Source of the DNA: CANRIN01 sp964493515
GTDB lineage: Bacteria > Bacillota > Clostridia > Oscillospirales > JAAYOS01
Assembly: GCA_964493515.1 (NCBI GenBank)
Contig: CAZBNJ010000019.1
Span: forward strand, 1-33,216
Reading direction: 5' to 3'
DNA: 33,216 bases
The translations under genes were made by a program, and so were the position numbers. The notes below the pieces were generated by a model that saw only the letters and a program-made list of their open reading frames with translations, did no database searches and had not been told where the DNA came from. Positions 1 to 6,150 of this stretch are shown here, piece after piece. Numbering within the stretch: position 1 is the first letter of the stretch; every line of letters starts with the position of its first letter.

Positions 1-9
1 CGTTTTTAG

Positions 10-38
10 TTGATTTTCACATGAATTCGATGTATAAT
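10..38 (+). promoter_or_regulatory. sigma-A promoter of the zinc-ribbon membrane protein gene
   Basis: TTGATT (10-15), 17-bp spacer, perfect TATAAT (33-38). It precedes an AAAGGGGGAG ribosome site and the ATG at 71. Confidence 0.75.
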
Positions 39-70
39 ATCGACAAAGCTCGAAAGGGGGAGATTTCCAG

Positions 71-751
71 ATGAAATGCGCAAATTGCGGGACCGAGATA
101 CCGGAGGGCAGCAAATTTTGTCCGAACTGCGGTGTTCCGGTCGAGGAAAAGCCGAGCTACGAACAGCCGCCGCGTACCGACGATCCGTGGGACACGCCCG
201 AACAGCCGAATCAGCCGACCGCGCCGTATGGCGGACCGAATCAGCCGTATGACGGGTATCAGCAGCCGTATGGTCAGCAGCCAATCTACCCGATGTACCC
301 GGTGCAGCCGGTGCCGATGAATTGGCACAAGTTTTTGATATACTTCTCGCTGTGGGCGGGAGGAATACTTAACGTACTCACCGGAGTGCTTATGGCGACG
401 GGTGCGAACTATAGTATATTTTCCGATGTTCCGTCTGCGCTCATCTACGCGATATACCCGGGACTTCAGGCATGTGACATTGTGATCGGCATACTTACGA
501 TGGCGGCAGGAGCGTTTGCAATCTGCGTTCGATTTTTGCTCGCGGGATTCAAGCGCATCGGACCGACCTGCCTGCTCGGTGTATACGCGGCGAATATCGT
601 TATCTCGGTGCTCTATGTAGTACTCGCAAGCGCGATATCCGGAATGAATATGATGGACACGCAGACGCTTGCAAGCCTTGTGACTTCGGTGGTGATGATA
701 GCCGCAAACCGAGTTTATTACAGCAAGCGCGCGACGATGTTTTGCAGGTAA
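71..751 (+). CDS. zinc-ribbon domain multi-pass membrane protein
   Basis: 226-residue protein of unknown function. The N-terminus is a zinc ribbon: Cys3-x2-Cys6 and Cys17-x2-Cys20. Residues about 25-78 form a Pro/Gln/Tyr-rich low-complexity linker. About four hydrophobic segments follow between residues 85 and 215. Many Clostridia carry proteins of this design (short cytosolic zinc ribbon, flexible linker, membrane bundle), mostly unassigned. The start is fixed by an AAAGGGGGAG ribosome site 10 bases upstream and by a promoter just before it. It stands alone, ended by the hairpin at 766-800. The zinc-binding role is inferred from the four cysteines. No enzymatic motif is visible. Confidence 0.8.
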   Translation: MKCANCGTEIPEGSKFCPNCGVPVEEKPSYEQPPRTDDPWDTPEQPNQPTAPYGGPNQPYDGYQQPYGQQPIYPMYPVQPVPMNWHKFLIYFSLWAGGILNVLTGVLMATGANYSIFSDVPSALIYAIYPGLQACDIVIGILTMAAGAFAICVRFLLAGFKRIGPTCLLGVYAANIVISVLYVVLASAISGMNMMDTQTLASLVTSVVMIAANRVYYSKRATMFCR

Positions 752-765
752 AAGTTTGGGATGAG

Positions 766-800
766 AAAAGGACGTCCGAGGAAACTCGAACGTCCTTTTT
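766..800. terminator. bidirectional intrinsic terminator
   Basis: The stem AAAAGGACG / CGTCCTTTT encloses a second small stem, CGAG-GAAA-CTCG. The A-run on the left and T-run on the right let it serve both the plus-strand gene ending at 751 and the minus-strand genes ending at 824. Confidence 0.85.
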
Positions 801-823
801 GCTGAGGTTAGTATGTTTTTGCA

Positions 824-1045
824 TTAATTGAATGGATTCATGGGGTCGTGCTTAATACAATAAAAACCCTTATTTTCGCGATAAAGGGTGGTCTTTTTGC
901 CGCATATCCGACAATATCCCCACTCTCTTTCTCTGCTACCTCCTCCGCCACCGCTGGAGGACAAACTGGTGATTAATGTTATGGCAAGAGCCACTATTAT
1001 GATACCTACGATTATTCTTTTTAAGACAGGATCTTTTTCAAACAT
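824..1045 (-). CDS. small membrane-anchored Cys/His protein (islet gene 3)
   Basis: 73-residue protein not assigned to a named family. One hydrophobic segment (about residues 10-26) is followed by a Ser/Gly linker. A short C-terminal domain has Cys-x2-Cys (YCRIC) and, about 17 residues on, Cys-x2-His (YCIKH), the spacing of a small zinc-binding fold. The ATG at 1045 is preferred over an in-frame TTG at 1060 because GGAAG lies 8 bases before it. It is the last gene of a three-gene minus-strand set, 32 bp after the previous gene, and ends at the 766-800 terminator. The DNA is AT-richer than the window average. Membrane and zinc roles are inferences from sequence pattern only. Confidence 0.65.
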   Translation of the reverse strand: MFEKDPVLKRIIVGIIIVALAITLITSLSSSGGGGGSREREWGYCRICGKKTTLYRENKGFYCIKHDPMNPFN

Positions 1046-1077
1046 CAAAACCACTTCCAATTCAAACAGGTTGTAAG

Positions 1078-1587
1078 CTAATCGTTGTACAGACCGCTGA
1101 ATAAACTGCCGTACAGGTCGGGGTCAACACGCTTGACGTATTCGGAGAAGGATTCACCCTTTTTCGGCATATCGTATCCTCCAGCTCCGGAGCCGGTGAC
1201 CTTGCCGCTGGAGGCGCTGGAAGAGTTTTTCTTACTGTTACCCGATGAAGAATTGGTCGCTGCGCTTGTGAGGCAACTCATGCAGTACATCGCGTCCTCG
1301 TCAATGTACTTAAAACACTCCAAGCATATGTTTGAGTGAGCTGTGCAGCAGTTTGTATCACCAGAGGATGCAATGTAGTTATCACAACCAGAATGGGCAC
1401 ACTTTGTAGTTGCAGTGCCATACTTATTTGTGAATGCACTCTTGCTACTGGTTCCACTGGAAAGTGATGTGCTGCTCGTAATGTTTGAACTGTGACTAGG
1501 GGTAAATGGAATGTTAAGTAATGCCAAAATAATGGTTAGCGCTATGACAACTGTTGCTATTGTCGCAAATTTATGATATTTTAACAT
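1078..1587 (-). CDS. membrane-anchored Ser-rich protein with Cys/His cluster (islet gene 2)
   Basis: 169-residue protein, not recognised. One N-terminal membrane segment (about residues 8-27) is followed by a Ser/Thr-rich linker. A central cluster, from TKCAHSGC through NCCTAH and CLEC to CMSC (about residues 60-105), could bind one or two zinc ions. A second Ser/Gly linker leads to an acidic C-terminus containing FSEYVKRVDPDLYGSLF. An ATG at 1587 with AGGAAGTGAG just before it is the best start; the frame stays open further upstream but that part overlaps the HTH gene. The gap to the HTH gene is 4 bp, so translation is probably coupled. The topology resembles islet gene 3 (one membrane helix plus a Cys cluster), suggesting related roles. 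No catalytic motif is seen. Confidence 0.65.
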   Translation of the reverse strand: MLKYHKFATIATVVIALTIILALLNIPFTPSHSSNITSSTSLSSGTSSKSAFTNKYGTATTKCAHSGCDNYIASSGDTNCCTAHSNICLECFKYIDEDAMYCMSCLTSAATNSSSGNSKKNSSSASSGKVTGSGAGGYDMPKKGESFSEYVKRVDPDLYGSLFSGLYND

Positions 1588-1591
1588 TTTC

Positions 1592-1789
1592 TCACTTCCT
1601 CTTACAAGTTTGACTGTTTGTTGGCTTACGTCTAATTGGGTTTTGTGTTTCCACTGGTATTCGCCAAGGTTTTCCAGGTCCATCCTGCTCAGCATTGGGA
1701 ATTTTCTTTTCACGGCAATACTTTGCGACCGTAGCTTGTGTACATCCCCACTTCGTTGCCGCTTCGCTTGTCCCCATGTATTTCCCCAT
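1592..1789 (-). CDS. MerR/excisionase-like helix-turn-helix protein (islet gene 1)
   Basis: 65-residue DNA-binding protein. MGTSEAATKWGCTQATVAKYC then KKIPNA and a final PWRIP match the compact HTH_17/excisionase layout: helix-turn-helix, then a wing ending in W-x-IP. The start at 1789 follows GAGGTGATGGA; upstream in-frame ATGs lack a ribosome site. It is first in the minus-strand set, downstream of a near-consensus promoter (1821-1849). The role is probably regulatory: family members act as transcription factors or recombination directionality factors. No integrase lies nearby, which favours a regulator. The basic tail (KPTNSQTCKRK) may add DNA contacts. Confidence 0.7.
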   Translation of the reverse strand: MGKYMGTSEAATKWGCTQATVAKYCREKKIPNAEQDGPGKPWRIPVETQNPIRRKPTNSQTCKRK

Positions 1790-1820
1790 TCCATCACCTC
1801 GATTCACTGATTTCATTGTC

Positions 1821-1849
1821 AGTATATCATCTATAATGTAACTTGTCAA
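1821..1849 (-). promoter_or_regulatory. strong sigma-A promoter of the three-gene islet operon
   Basis: Read on the minus strand: perfect TTGACA (1844-1849), 17-bp spacer, TATACT (1821-1826). The -35 box lies inside the palindrome 1839-1853, so a protein bound there would block the polymerase. Confidence 0.85.
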
Positions 1850-1873
1850 GTTATATTTTTAGCTTTTCAAGTT
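1839..1873. promoter_or_regulatory. paired palindromic operators between divergent islet genes
   Basis: Site 1 is the perfect inverted repeat TAACTTGTCAAGTTA (1839-1853). Site 2, AGCTTTTCAAGTT (1861-1873), matches site 1 at 11 of 13 positions. Their centres (1846 and 1867) are 21 bp apart, two helical turns, so two dimers could bind on the same face. Site 1 covers the -35 box of the minus-strand operon. Site 2 borders the putative -35 of the XRE gene. The XRE protein encoded next door is the natural candidate ligand, by inference. Confidence 0.7.
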
Positions 1874-1903
1874 GTCGTTTTAACCTGCGACGTGCGGTAT
1901 ACT
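1872..1903 (+). promoter_or_regulatory. possible promoter of the XRE regulator gene
   Basis: TATACT (1898-1903) is a good -10 box 17 bases before the ATG at 1920. The nearest -35-like element, TTGTCG (1872-1877), has a long 20-bp spacer, so the promoter is weak or activator-dependent. Confidence 0.4.
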
Positions 1904-1919
1904 AAATGTGGGTGAGACG

Positions 1920-2147
1920 ATGAAAAACAGATTCACGCAGGACTACAAATCACTTGGGCTGAATATCGCATTCTACCGAAAGAAAAACGGTTTGTCGCAG
2001 AGCAAACTGGCGGAGTTGGTCAATATAAGCCGAACGCACATGAGCCGTATCGAAACCGCTGATTGCGCGGTTTCGCTTGATGTTGTGTTCAAGCTCTGCG
2101 AGATGCTTGGAGTAAAGCCGAAGGATATGTTCGATTTTAGGGATTAG
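1920..2147 (+). CDS. XRE-family HTH transcriptional regulator
   Basis: 75 residues from the ATG at 1920; an in-frame GTG at 1908 would add four. The whole protein is one Cro/C1-type HTH domain: IAFYRKKNGLSQSKLAELVN, then ISRTHMSRIETADC as recognition helix, then a C-terminal LGVKPKDMFDF cap. Such single-domain proteins bind short palindromes as dimers. It is divergent from the three-gene islet operon, with the two operators at 1839-1873 between them. It therefore most likely represses that operon and perhaps itself. No terminator separates it from the M28 peptidase, but that gene has its own promoter. Confidence 0.85.
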   Translation: MKNRFTQDYKSLGLNIAFYRKKNGLSQSKLAELVNISRTHMSRIETADCAVSLDVVFKLCEMLGVKPKDMFDFRD

Positions 2148-2172
2148 CCCCTGCGATACGGACGATTACAGA

Positions 2173-2201
2173 TTGCATTTCCCGGGAAATCGCGGTATAA
2201 T
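2173..2201 (+). promoter_or_regulatory. sigma-A promoter of the M28 peptidase with a palindrome in the spacer
   Basis: TTGCAT (2173-2178), 17-bp spacer, TATAAT (2196-2201). A perfect 14-bp palindrome, ATTTCCCGGGAAAT (2177-2190), fills most of the spacer and may be a repressor site. Confidence 0.8.
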
Positions 2202-2235
2202 ATACCCACAATCAATCCAAAAGGAGAGTGAGATC

Positions 2236-3498
2236 ATGGCAGTAGACGGTCGTCACCAGTTTGAGCTGGTGGAGAAGATGGGATTTGTGCGCATGAGCGG
2301 CACCGAGGAGGAGCGCCGCGCCGCGCAGATACTCGTCGATGAAATAGAGGCAATGGGTATCGCGGCGGATACCCGCACGTTTGAGGTCAAGGACGGCACC
2401 GTCATCAAGGCGGTGTTTGAGGTCATCGCGCCCGAGCGCAAGGAGTACACCGTGACCGGCTACAAGTGTGCCGGATGCACCAAAGAGGGCGGCGAGGACT
2501 ACGATTTCGTCTACATCGAGCAGTTCGACGAGATAAATCTCCGCAACGCGCGCGGCAAGTTTGCGCTTATCAACGGACGCGCGTCGGCGGACGTGTACAG
2601 GAAGATGATCGACGCGGGCGTTGCCGGCTTTATGACGATGGGCGGCACGATAAAGGACACGCCGGAGGACAGCGACCTCGACACACGCAAGATGCGCGAG
2701 ACACTCACGCAGCACGGACTGCTGCCGGCGTTCCACATCCGCATGACCGACGCGCTCGAGATACTCAAGAGCGGCGCGACCCGCGTACATATCGAGCTCA
2801 AGACCAAGAACCACGTCCACATCTCGCAGAACGTCGTTGCCGAGATAAAGGGCACCAAGTACCCCGATGAGATCGTGGCGTTCGGCGCGCACTATGACAG
2901 CGTTGAGTTCAGCTACGGCGTGTGGGACAACGCGGCGGGCAGCGTCACGATAATGGAGATACTGCGCCACTTCGTCAAGAATCCGCCCGCCCGCACGGTG
3001 CGTTTCATCTGGTTCGGCTCGGAGGAGCTTGGACTGCTCGGCTCGCACGCGTATGTCGACTCGCTGACAAGCGCCGAGCTGAAGAAGCACGTCTTTATGG
3101 TCAACGCCGACGTGGGCGGCTCGATACTCGGCTCGAACAGCGCGGTCATAACCGGCGACGAGAGCCTGTGCAAGTATGTCGAGTACATGGCAAAGGAGCT
3201 TGGCTACTCGACGTCGGTGCGCCAGAGCATCATGTCGAGCGATTCGGTGCCGTTTGCCGACAAGGGAATACCCGCGATAAACTTCGCGCGCGGCGGCGGT
3301 CAGGGCATGGGCTTCATGCACACCCGCTACGACATGATATCGCTCATCAGCGGCGAGGCGCTGGCGGTTGTGACCGACTTTGCCGTCGCGCTCAGCGATC
3401 GCCTTGTAAACGCGGTCGTGTTCCCGGTCCCGCGTGAGATACCGAAGAACATAAAGGACGACCTGGACAAGTATCTCGGTCGTGCTCCGCAGAAGTAA
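2236..3498 (+). CDS. M28-family zinc aminopeptidase
   Basis: 420-residue metallopeptidase that should release amino acids from peptides with two zinc ions. All five expected ligands are visible: His219 (GAHYDS), bridging Asp231 (WDNAAG), Glu264 with catalytic Glu263 (GSEELGLLGS), Asp292 (NADVGG) and His362 (FMHTRYD). An insert at about residues 60-190, with AGVAGFMTMGG, resembles the protease-associated domain of this family. There is no signal peptide or membrane helix, so it is probably cytoplasmic. The ATG at 2236 follows AAGGAGAGTGAG; an in-frame upstream ATG at 2173 lies inside the promoter and is rejected. It is a single-gene unit ended by the 3511-3548 terminator. Exact substrate is unknown. 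Confidence 0.9.
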   Translation: MAVDGRHQFELVEKMGFVRMSGTEEERRAAQILVDEIEAMGIAADTRTFEVKDGTVIKAVFEVIAPERKEYTVTGYKCAGCTKEGGEDYDFVYIEQFDEINLRNARGKFALINGRASADVYRKMIDAGVAGFMTMGGTIKDTPEDSDLDTRKMRETLTQHGLLPAFHIRMTDALEILKSGATRVHIELKTKNHVHISQNVVAEIKGTKYPDEIVAFGAHYDSVEFSYGVWDNAAGSVTIMEILRHFVKNPPARTVRFIWFGSEELGLLGSHAYVDSLTSAELKKHVFMVNADVGGSILGSNSAVITGDESLCKYVEYMAKELGYSTSVRQSIMSSDSVPFADKGIPAINFARGGGQGMGFMHTRYDMISLISGEALAVVTDFAVALSDRLVNAVVFPVPREIPKNIKDDLDKYLGRAPQK

Positions 3499-3510
3499 GC
3501 AAAAACAACA

Positions 3511-3548
3511 AAAGGAACGACCCGCATTTCTGCGGGCCGTTCCTTTTT
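3511..3548. terminator. bidirectional intrinsic terminator
   Basis: Nested stems AAAGGAACG / CGTTCCTTT and CCCGCA / TGCGGG with loop TTTC, flanked by an A-rich tract on the left and T5 on the right. It ends the M28 gene and, from the other side, the ABC transporter operon. Confidence 0.9.
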
Positions 3549-3562
3549 GCGCGTTTTCTTGT

Positions 3563-3614
3563 TTCCCTCCTATACTTTGATTATAGCAGGAGGGAAGTCC
3601 GAAAAAACGGACTT
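3563..3614. repeat. two tandem hairpins downstream of the ABC transporter operon
   Basis: The outer stem TTCCCTCC (3563-3570) / GGAGGGAA (3589-3596) has an inner TATA pairing. It is followed directly by AAGTCCG (3595-3601) / CGGACTT (3608-3614), which overlaps the glnQ-like stop codon. Neither has a T-tract right after it on the minus strand, so they are more likely 3'-end stabilising structures than terminators. Confidence 0.5.
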
Positions 3615-4335
3615 ATAATACCTTGCTCAAAAACTCCTGCGCGCGCGGGTTCTGCGGATTATCGAAGAATGCGTGCGGTTCGTTCTGCTCGAGTATCTTG
3701 CCCTCGTCCATGAACAGCACACGTGTGCCGACCTCGCGTGCAAAGCCCATCTCGTGGGTGACGACCGCCATCGTCATACCCTCGTGAGCAAGCTCTTTCA
3801 TGACCTCGAGCACCTCGCCGACCATCTCCGGATCGAGCGCGGAGGTAGGCTCGTCGAACAGCATCATCTTGGGCTTCATCGCCATCGCGCGAACTATCGC
3901 GATACGCTGCTTCTGTCCGCCGGACAGCTTGCCGGGGTAGGAGTCCGCCTTGTCGCGAAGTCCGACGCGGTCGAGCAGCCGCAGCGCCTCCTCGTTTGCC
4001 TCGTCCTTGCTCATCAGCTTCAGCTTTACCGGGGCGAGGGTAAGGTTTTTCATCACCGTCAGGTGAGGGAAGAGGTTGAAGTGCTGGAACACCATTCCCA
4101 TCTGGCGGCGCACCTTGTTTATGTCCACGCCCGGGTCGGTCACGGTCGTCCCATCAAAGGTTATACTGCCATCGGTGGGCGTTTCGAGCATGTTCAGGCA
4201 GCGCAGGAAGGTGGACTTGCCCGAGCCGCTGGGTCCGATTATGACCACCTTCTCGCCGGGCGAGATATGCTCGGAGATGTTGTCGAGCACGAGGTGGTCG
4301 CCGAAGTATTTGGTGAGATTCTTAACGTCTATCAC
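3613..4335 (-). CDS. glnQ: polar amino-acid ABC transporter ATP-binding protein (GlnQ-like)
   Basis: 240-residue ATPase that powers amino-acid uptake on the inner membrane face. It has all hallmarks: Walker A GPSGSGKS (34-41), Q-loop region MGMVFQHFNLFPHLTV, signature LSGGQKQR, Walker B MMLFDEPTSALDPE, and switch His in VTHEMGFA. Length and motif order match the GlnQ/HisP/ArtP group. The start overlaps the end of the permease gene by 14 bp, so the two are translationally coupled. It is third in an operon with binding protein and permease. The substrate (glutamine, arginine, cystine or other polar amino acid) cannot be set from sequence alone. Confidence 0.92.
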   Translation of the reverse strand: MIDVKNLTKYFGDHLVLDNISEHISPGEKVVIIGPSGSGKSTFLRCLNMLETPTDGSITFDGTTVTDPGVDINKVRRQMGMVFQHFNLFPHLTVMKNLTLAPVKLKLMSKDEANEEALRLLDRVGLRDKADSYPGKLSGGQKQRIAIVRAMAMKPKMMLFDEPTSALDPEMVGEVLEVMKELAHEGMTMAVVTHEMGFAREVGTRVLFMDEGKILEQNEPHAFFDNPQNPRAQEFLSKVL

Positions 4336-5095
4336 TTTTGCGAAGCCTCCTCTCGAGTTTTCCGAGCGGCGAGGTGAGTGTCATGAGCGTCGCAGGAGAC
4401 ATCGGGGAGGCGCCGAGCAGCGGGAAGAACGCCTGGAAGGTGCGTCCCTGGATTATCGTGGCACCCTTGGTTATGTCGGTCAGTCCGATGAACGTGCAGA
4501 CCGAGGTCTCCTTCAGCAGCGTGATAAGCTCGTTGCCGAGGGCGGGGAGGATGCTCTTTATCGCCTGCGGCACGACGATGTGCTGCATGGTGGATATGTA
4601 CCCCAGACCGAGCGAGCGTCCGGCTTCGGTCTGACCGATGTCCACGCCCATTATGCCGCCGCGCACAATCTCGGCGACGTACGCGCCCGAGTTTATGCCG
4701 AAGGACAGTATCGCCGCGAGCATCGTGTTGCGCGACGAGCCGAAGATGATGAAGTACATGATGAGCAGCTGTATCGCGACCGGCGTTCCGCGTATCACGG
4801 TGAGGTATATCTTGCAGATCTTGTTGAAGAATCGCAGCAGGAAGTTGCCGAAGCCGCGCTTTTTGCCGATCGTGTCGGCGGTGGAGCGCACTACCGCGAC
4901 GATGATTCCGAGCGCAACGCCGAGAATGAGCGCGAATATCGTGACGAGCAGCGTGTTTTTCAGTCCGCCGACCATGTACTGCCAGCGGTCGCCGTCGATA
5001 AACGCGAATTTGAAGCTTTCGGCGAAGCTCTGCGCGGCACCGACTATCCAGTCCCTGATGCCCGCAAACCAGTCGCCTATCGAGAGATAAAGCAA
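4322..5095 (-). CDS. polar amino-acid ABC transporter permease (HisM/GlnP family)
   Basis: Membrane subunit of the amino-acid importer. After a 40-residue N-terminal extension come several hydrophobic helices (from GGLKNTLLVTIFALILGV), then the cytoplasmic EAA loop EAGRSLGLGYISTMQHIVVPQ that docks on the ATPase. I chose a TTG at 5095 because AGGAG lies 8 bases upstream; a GTG at 5104 in the same frame has that AGGA touching it. The last predicted helix is odd: where relatives have a hydrophobic stretch, this protein has GASPMSPATLMTLTSP, with three prolines, before a normal LERRLRKSD tail. No alternative frame restores a hydrophobic helix. Gene order is binding protein, hairpin, permease, ATPase. 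Confidence 0.88.
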   Translation of the reverse strand: MLYLSIGDWFAGIRDWIVGAAQSFAESFKFAFIDGDRWQYMVGGLKNTLLVTIFALILGVALGIIVAVVRSTADTIGKKRGFGNFLLRFFNKICKIYLTVIRGTPVAIQLLIMYFIIFGSSRNTMLAAILSFGINSGAYVAEIVRGGIMGVDIGQTEAGRSLGLGYISTMQHIVVPQAIKSILPALGNELITLLKETSVCTFIGLTDITKGATIIQGRTFQAFFPLLGASPMSPATLMTLTSPLGKLERRLRKSDRR

Positions 5096-5121
5096 GTCTT
5101 TCACTCCTAATCGGTATTCAG

Positions 5122-5163
5122 AACAAACGCGGGGACGACAGAGCGCCCCCGCACCGTTTGTTT
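5122..5163 (-). other. intercistronic hairpin between binding protein and permease genes
   Basis: AACAAAC / GTTTGTT flanks an inner GCGGGG / CCCCGC stem, forming a long GC-cored hairpin in the 70-bp gap. No T-run follows on the minus strand. Such elements commonly leave more upstream mRNA, giving excess binding protein over membrane subunits; that role is inferred. Confidence 0.6.
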
Positions 5164-5174
5164 AGTATTTTGAA

Positions 5175-5957
5175 TTAGTCGGCAGAGATGTAAGTCGCAA
5201 CGATGTTCGCTATCGTGCCGTCGTCGGTCAGCTCCTTGAGGGCGTTGTTCACCTTCTCGAGCAGGTCGGTGTTCTCCTTGGCGATGGCTATCGCGTAGTC
5301 CTCAACGGCGTACTCGGTGTCGAGGATCTTCAGACCGTCGTTGGCGGCGACGAAGCTCTTCGCCGGCTCGTTGTCCATGATTATCGCGTCGAGCTTGCCG
5401 GTGGTGAGAGCGGAGACGGCGTCGGCATAGCGCGCGAAACGCTGGATGCTCTCATCGCCGTAGTCGTCGGTGGCGTAGATGTCGCCGGTGGTGTTCTGCT
5501 GAACGCCTATCTGCTTGCCCTCGAGGTCGTCGAGCGTTGCGACCGAGCTGCCCTCGGTGACGAGAACGACCTGCACGCCGGTGGCGTAGCTGTTCGAGAA
5601 GTTGACGCTCTGCTTGCGCTCCTCGGTGACGGTCATGCCCGCCATCGCAATGTCAGCCTTGCCGGTCTGAACGGCGGTTATCGTCGAGTCAAAGTCCATG
5701 TCGTCGATCACAAGCTCCATGCCGAGCTTGTTTGCGATGGCTGCGGCGATCTCGGCGTCGATGCCGACGATCTTTTCGCCCTCGTAGAACTCGTACGGCG
5801 GGAAGCCTGCCTCGGTCGCCATGGTGAGCGTGCCGTTCGTGGTAGCGGCGCTGGGGTTGGCGGACGGAGTGCCCTCGTTGTCCGAGCAGCCTGCGAACAG
5901 AGCAACGGCAAGCATTACTGCCAGCGCAAGGCTAAGTATCTTTGCATATTTTTTCAT
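5175..5957 (-). CDS. polar amino-acid ABC transporter substrate-binding lipoprotein
   Basis: 260-residue solute-binding protein of the SBP_bac_3 family. A lipoprotein signal (MKKYAKILSLALAVMLAVAL, lipobox FAGC with Cys24) anchors it outside the membrane. The mature part shows the family's core: FPPYEF, GIDAEIAAAIANKLG, then TGKADIAMAGMTVTEERK, and the second lobe QNTTGDIYA through LTTGKLDAIIMD. The start follows GGAGGAATCACCATC. It is first in the operon, driven by the 6002-6030 promoter. Ligand is a polar amino acid by family; the exact one is undetermined. Confidence 0.93.
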   Translation of the reverse strand: MKKYAKILSLALAVMLAVALFAGCSDNEGTPSANPSAATTNGTLTMATEAGFPPYEFYEGEKIVGIDAEIAAAIANKLGMELVIDDMDFDSTITAVQTGKADIAMAGMTVTEERKQSVNFSNSYATGVQVVLVTEGSSVATLDDLEGKQIGVQQNTTGDIYATDDYGDESIQRFARYADAVSALTTGKLDAIIMDNEPAKSFVAANDGLKILDTEYAVEDYAIAIAKENTDLLEKVNNALKELTDDGTIANIVATYISAD

Positions 5958-6001
5958 GATGGTGATTCCTCCAAAATCTTGATTTGCCGAACTGTGGCTT
6001 T

Positions 6002-6030
6002 ATTATATCGCGGGCTGAATGAATTTTCAA
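6002..6030 (-). promoter_or_regulatory. sigma-A promoter of the amino-acid ABC operon
   Basis: Minus strand: TTGAAA (6025-6030), 17-bp spacer, TATAAT (6002-6007), about 45 bases before the start codon at 5957. Confidence 0.85.
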
Positions 6031-6087
6031 TCGGCAAGATGCACAGACATAGAGGATTTTTATGCGGAGGAGTGAGTAAAGTGCCCT

Positions 6088-6129
6088 AAAAAATGAATAC
6101 TCATACGAATATTCGCATGAGTATTCATT
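6088..6129 (-). terminator. AT-rich palindromic terminator of the MoxR-DUF58 operon
   Basis: A 38-bp near-perfect palindrome (6092-6129): AATGAATACTCAT / ATGAGTATTCATT arms around CGAATATTCG, with one mismatched pair. A T6 run follows it on the minus strand, so it ends the operon finishing at 6151. The stem is unusually AT-rich compared with other terminators here. Confidence 0.75.
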
Positions 6130-6150
6130 CCATTATTCAATTCATTCAAA

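Noticed and set aside
1592..1797. Longer start for islet gene 2, overlapping the HTH gene
   Set aside because: The frame is open but lacks the AGGAAGTGAG ribosome site present before the ATG at 1587, and the HTH domain in the other frame is clearly real.
3575..3600. TATAAT on the minus strand in the hairpin after the ABC operon
   Set aside because: No matching -35 element and no gene follows on that strand; it is part of the hairpin.
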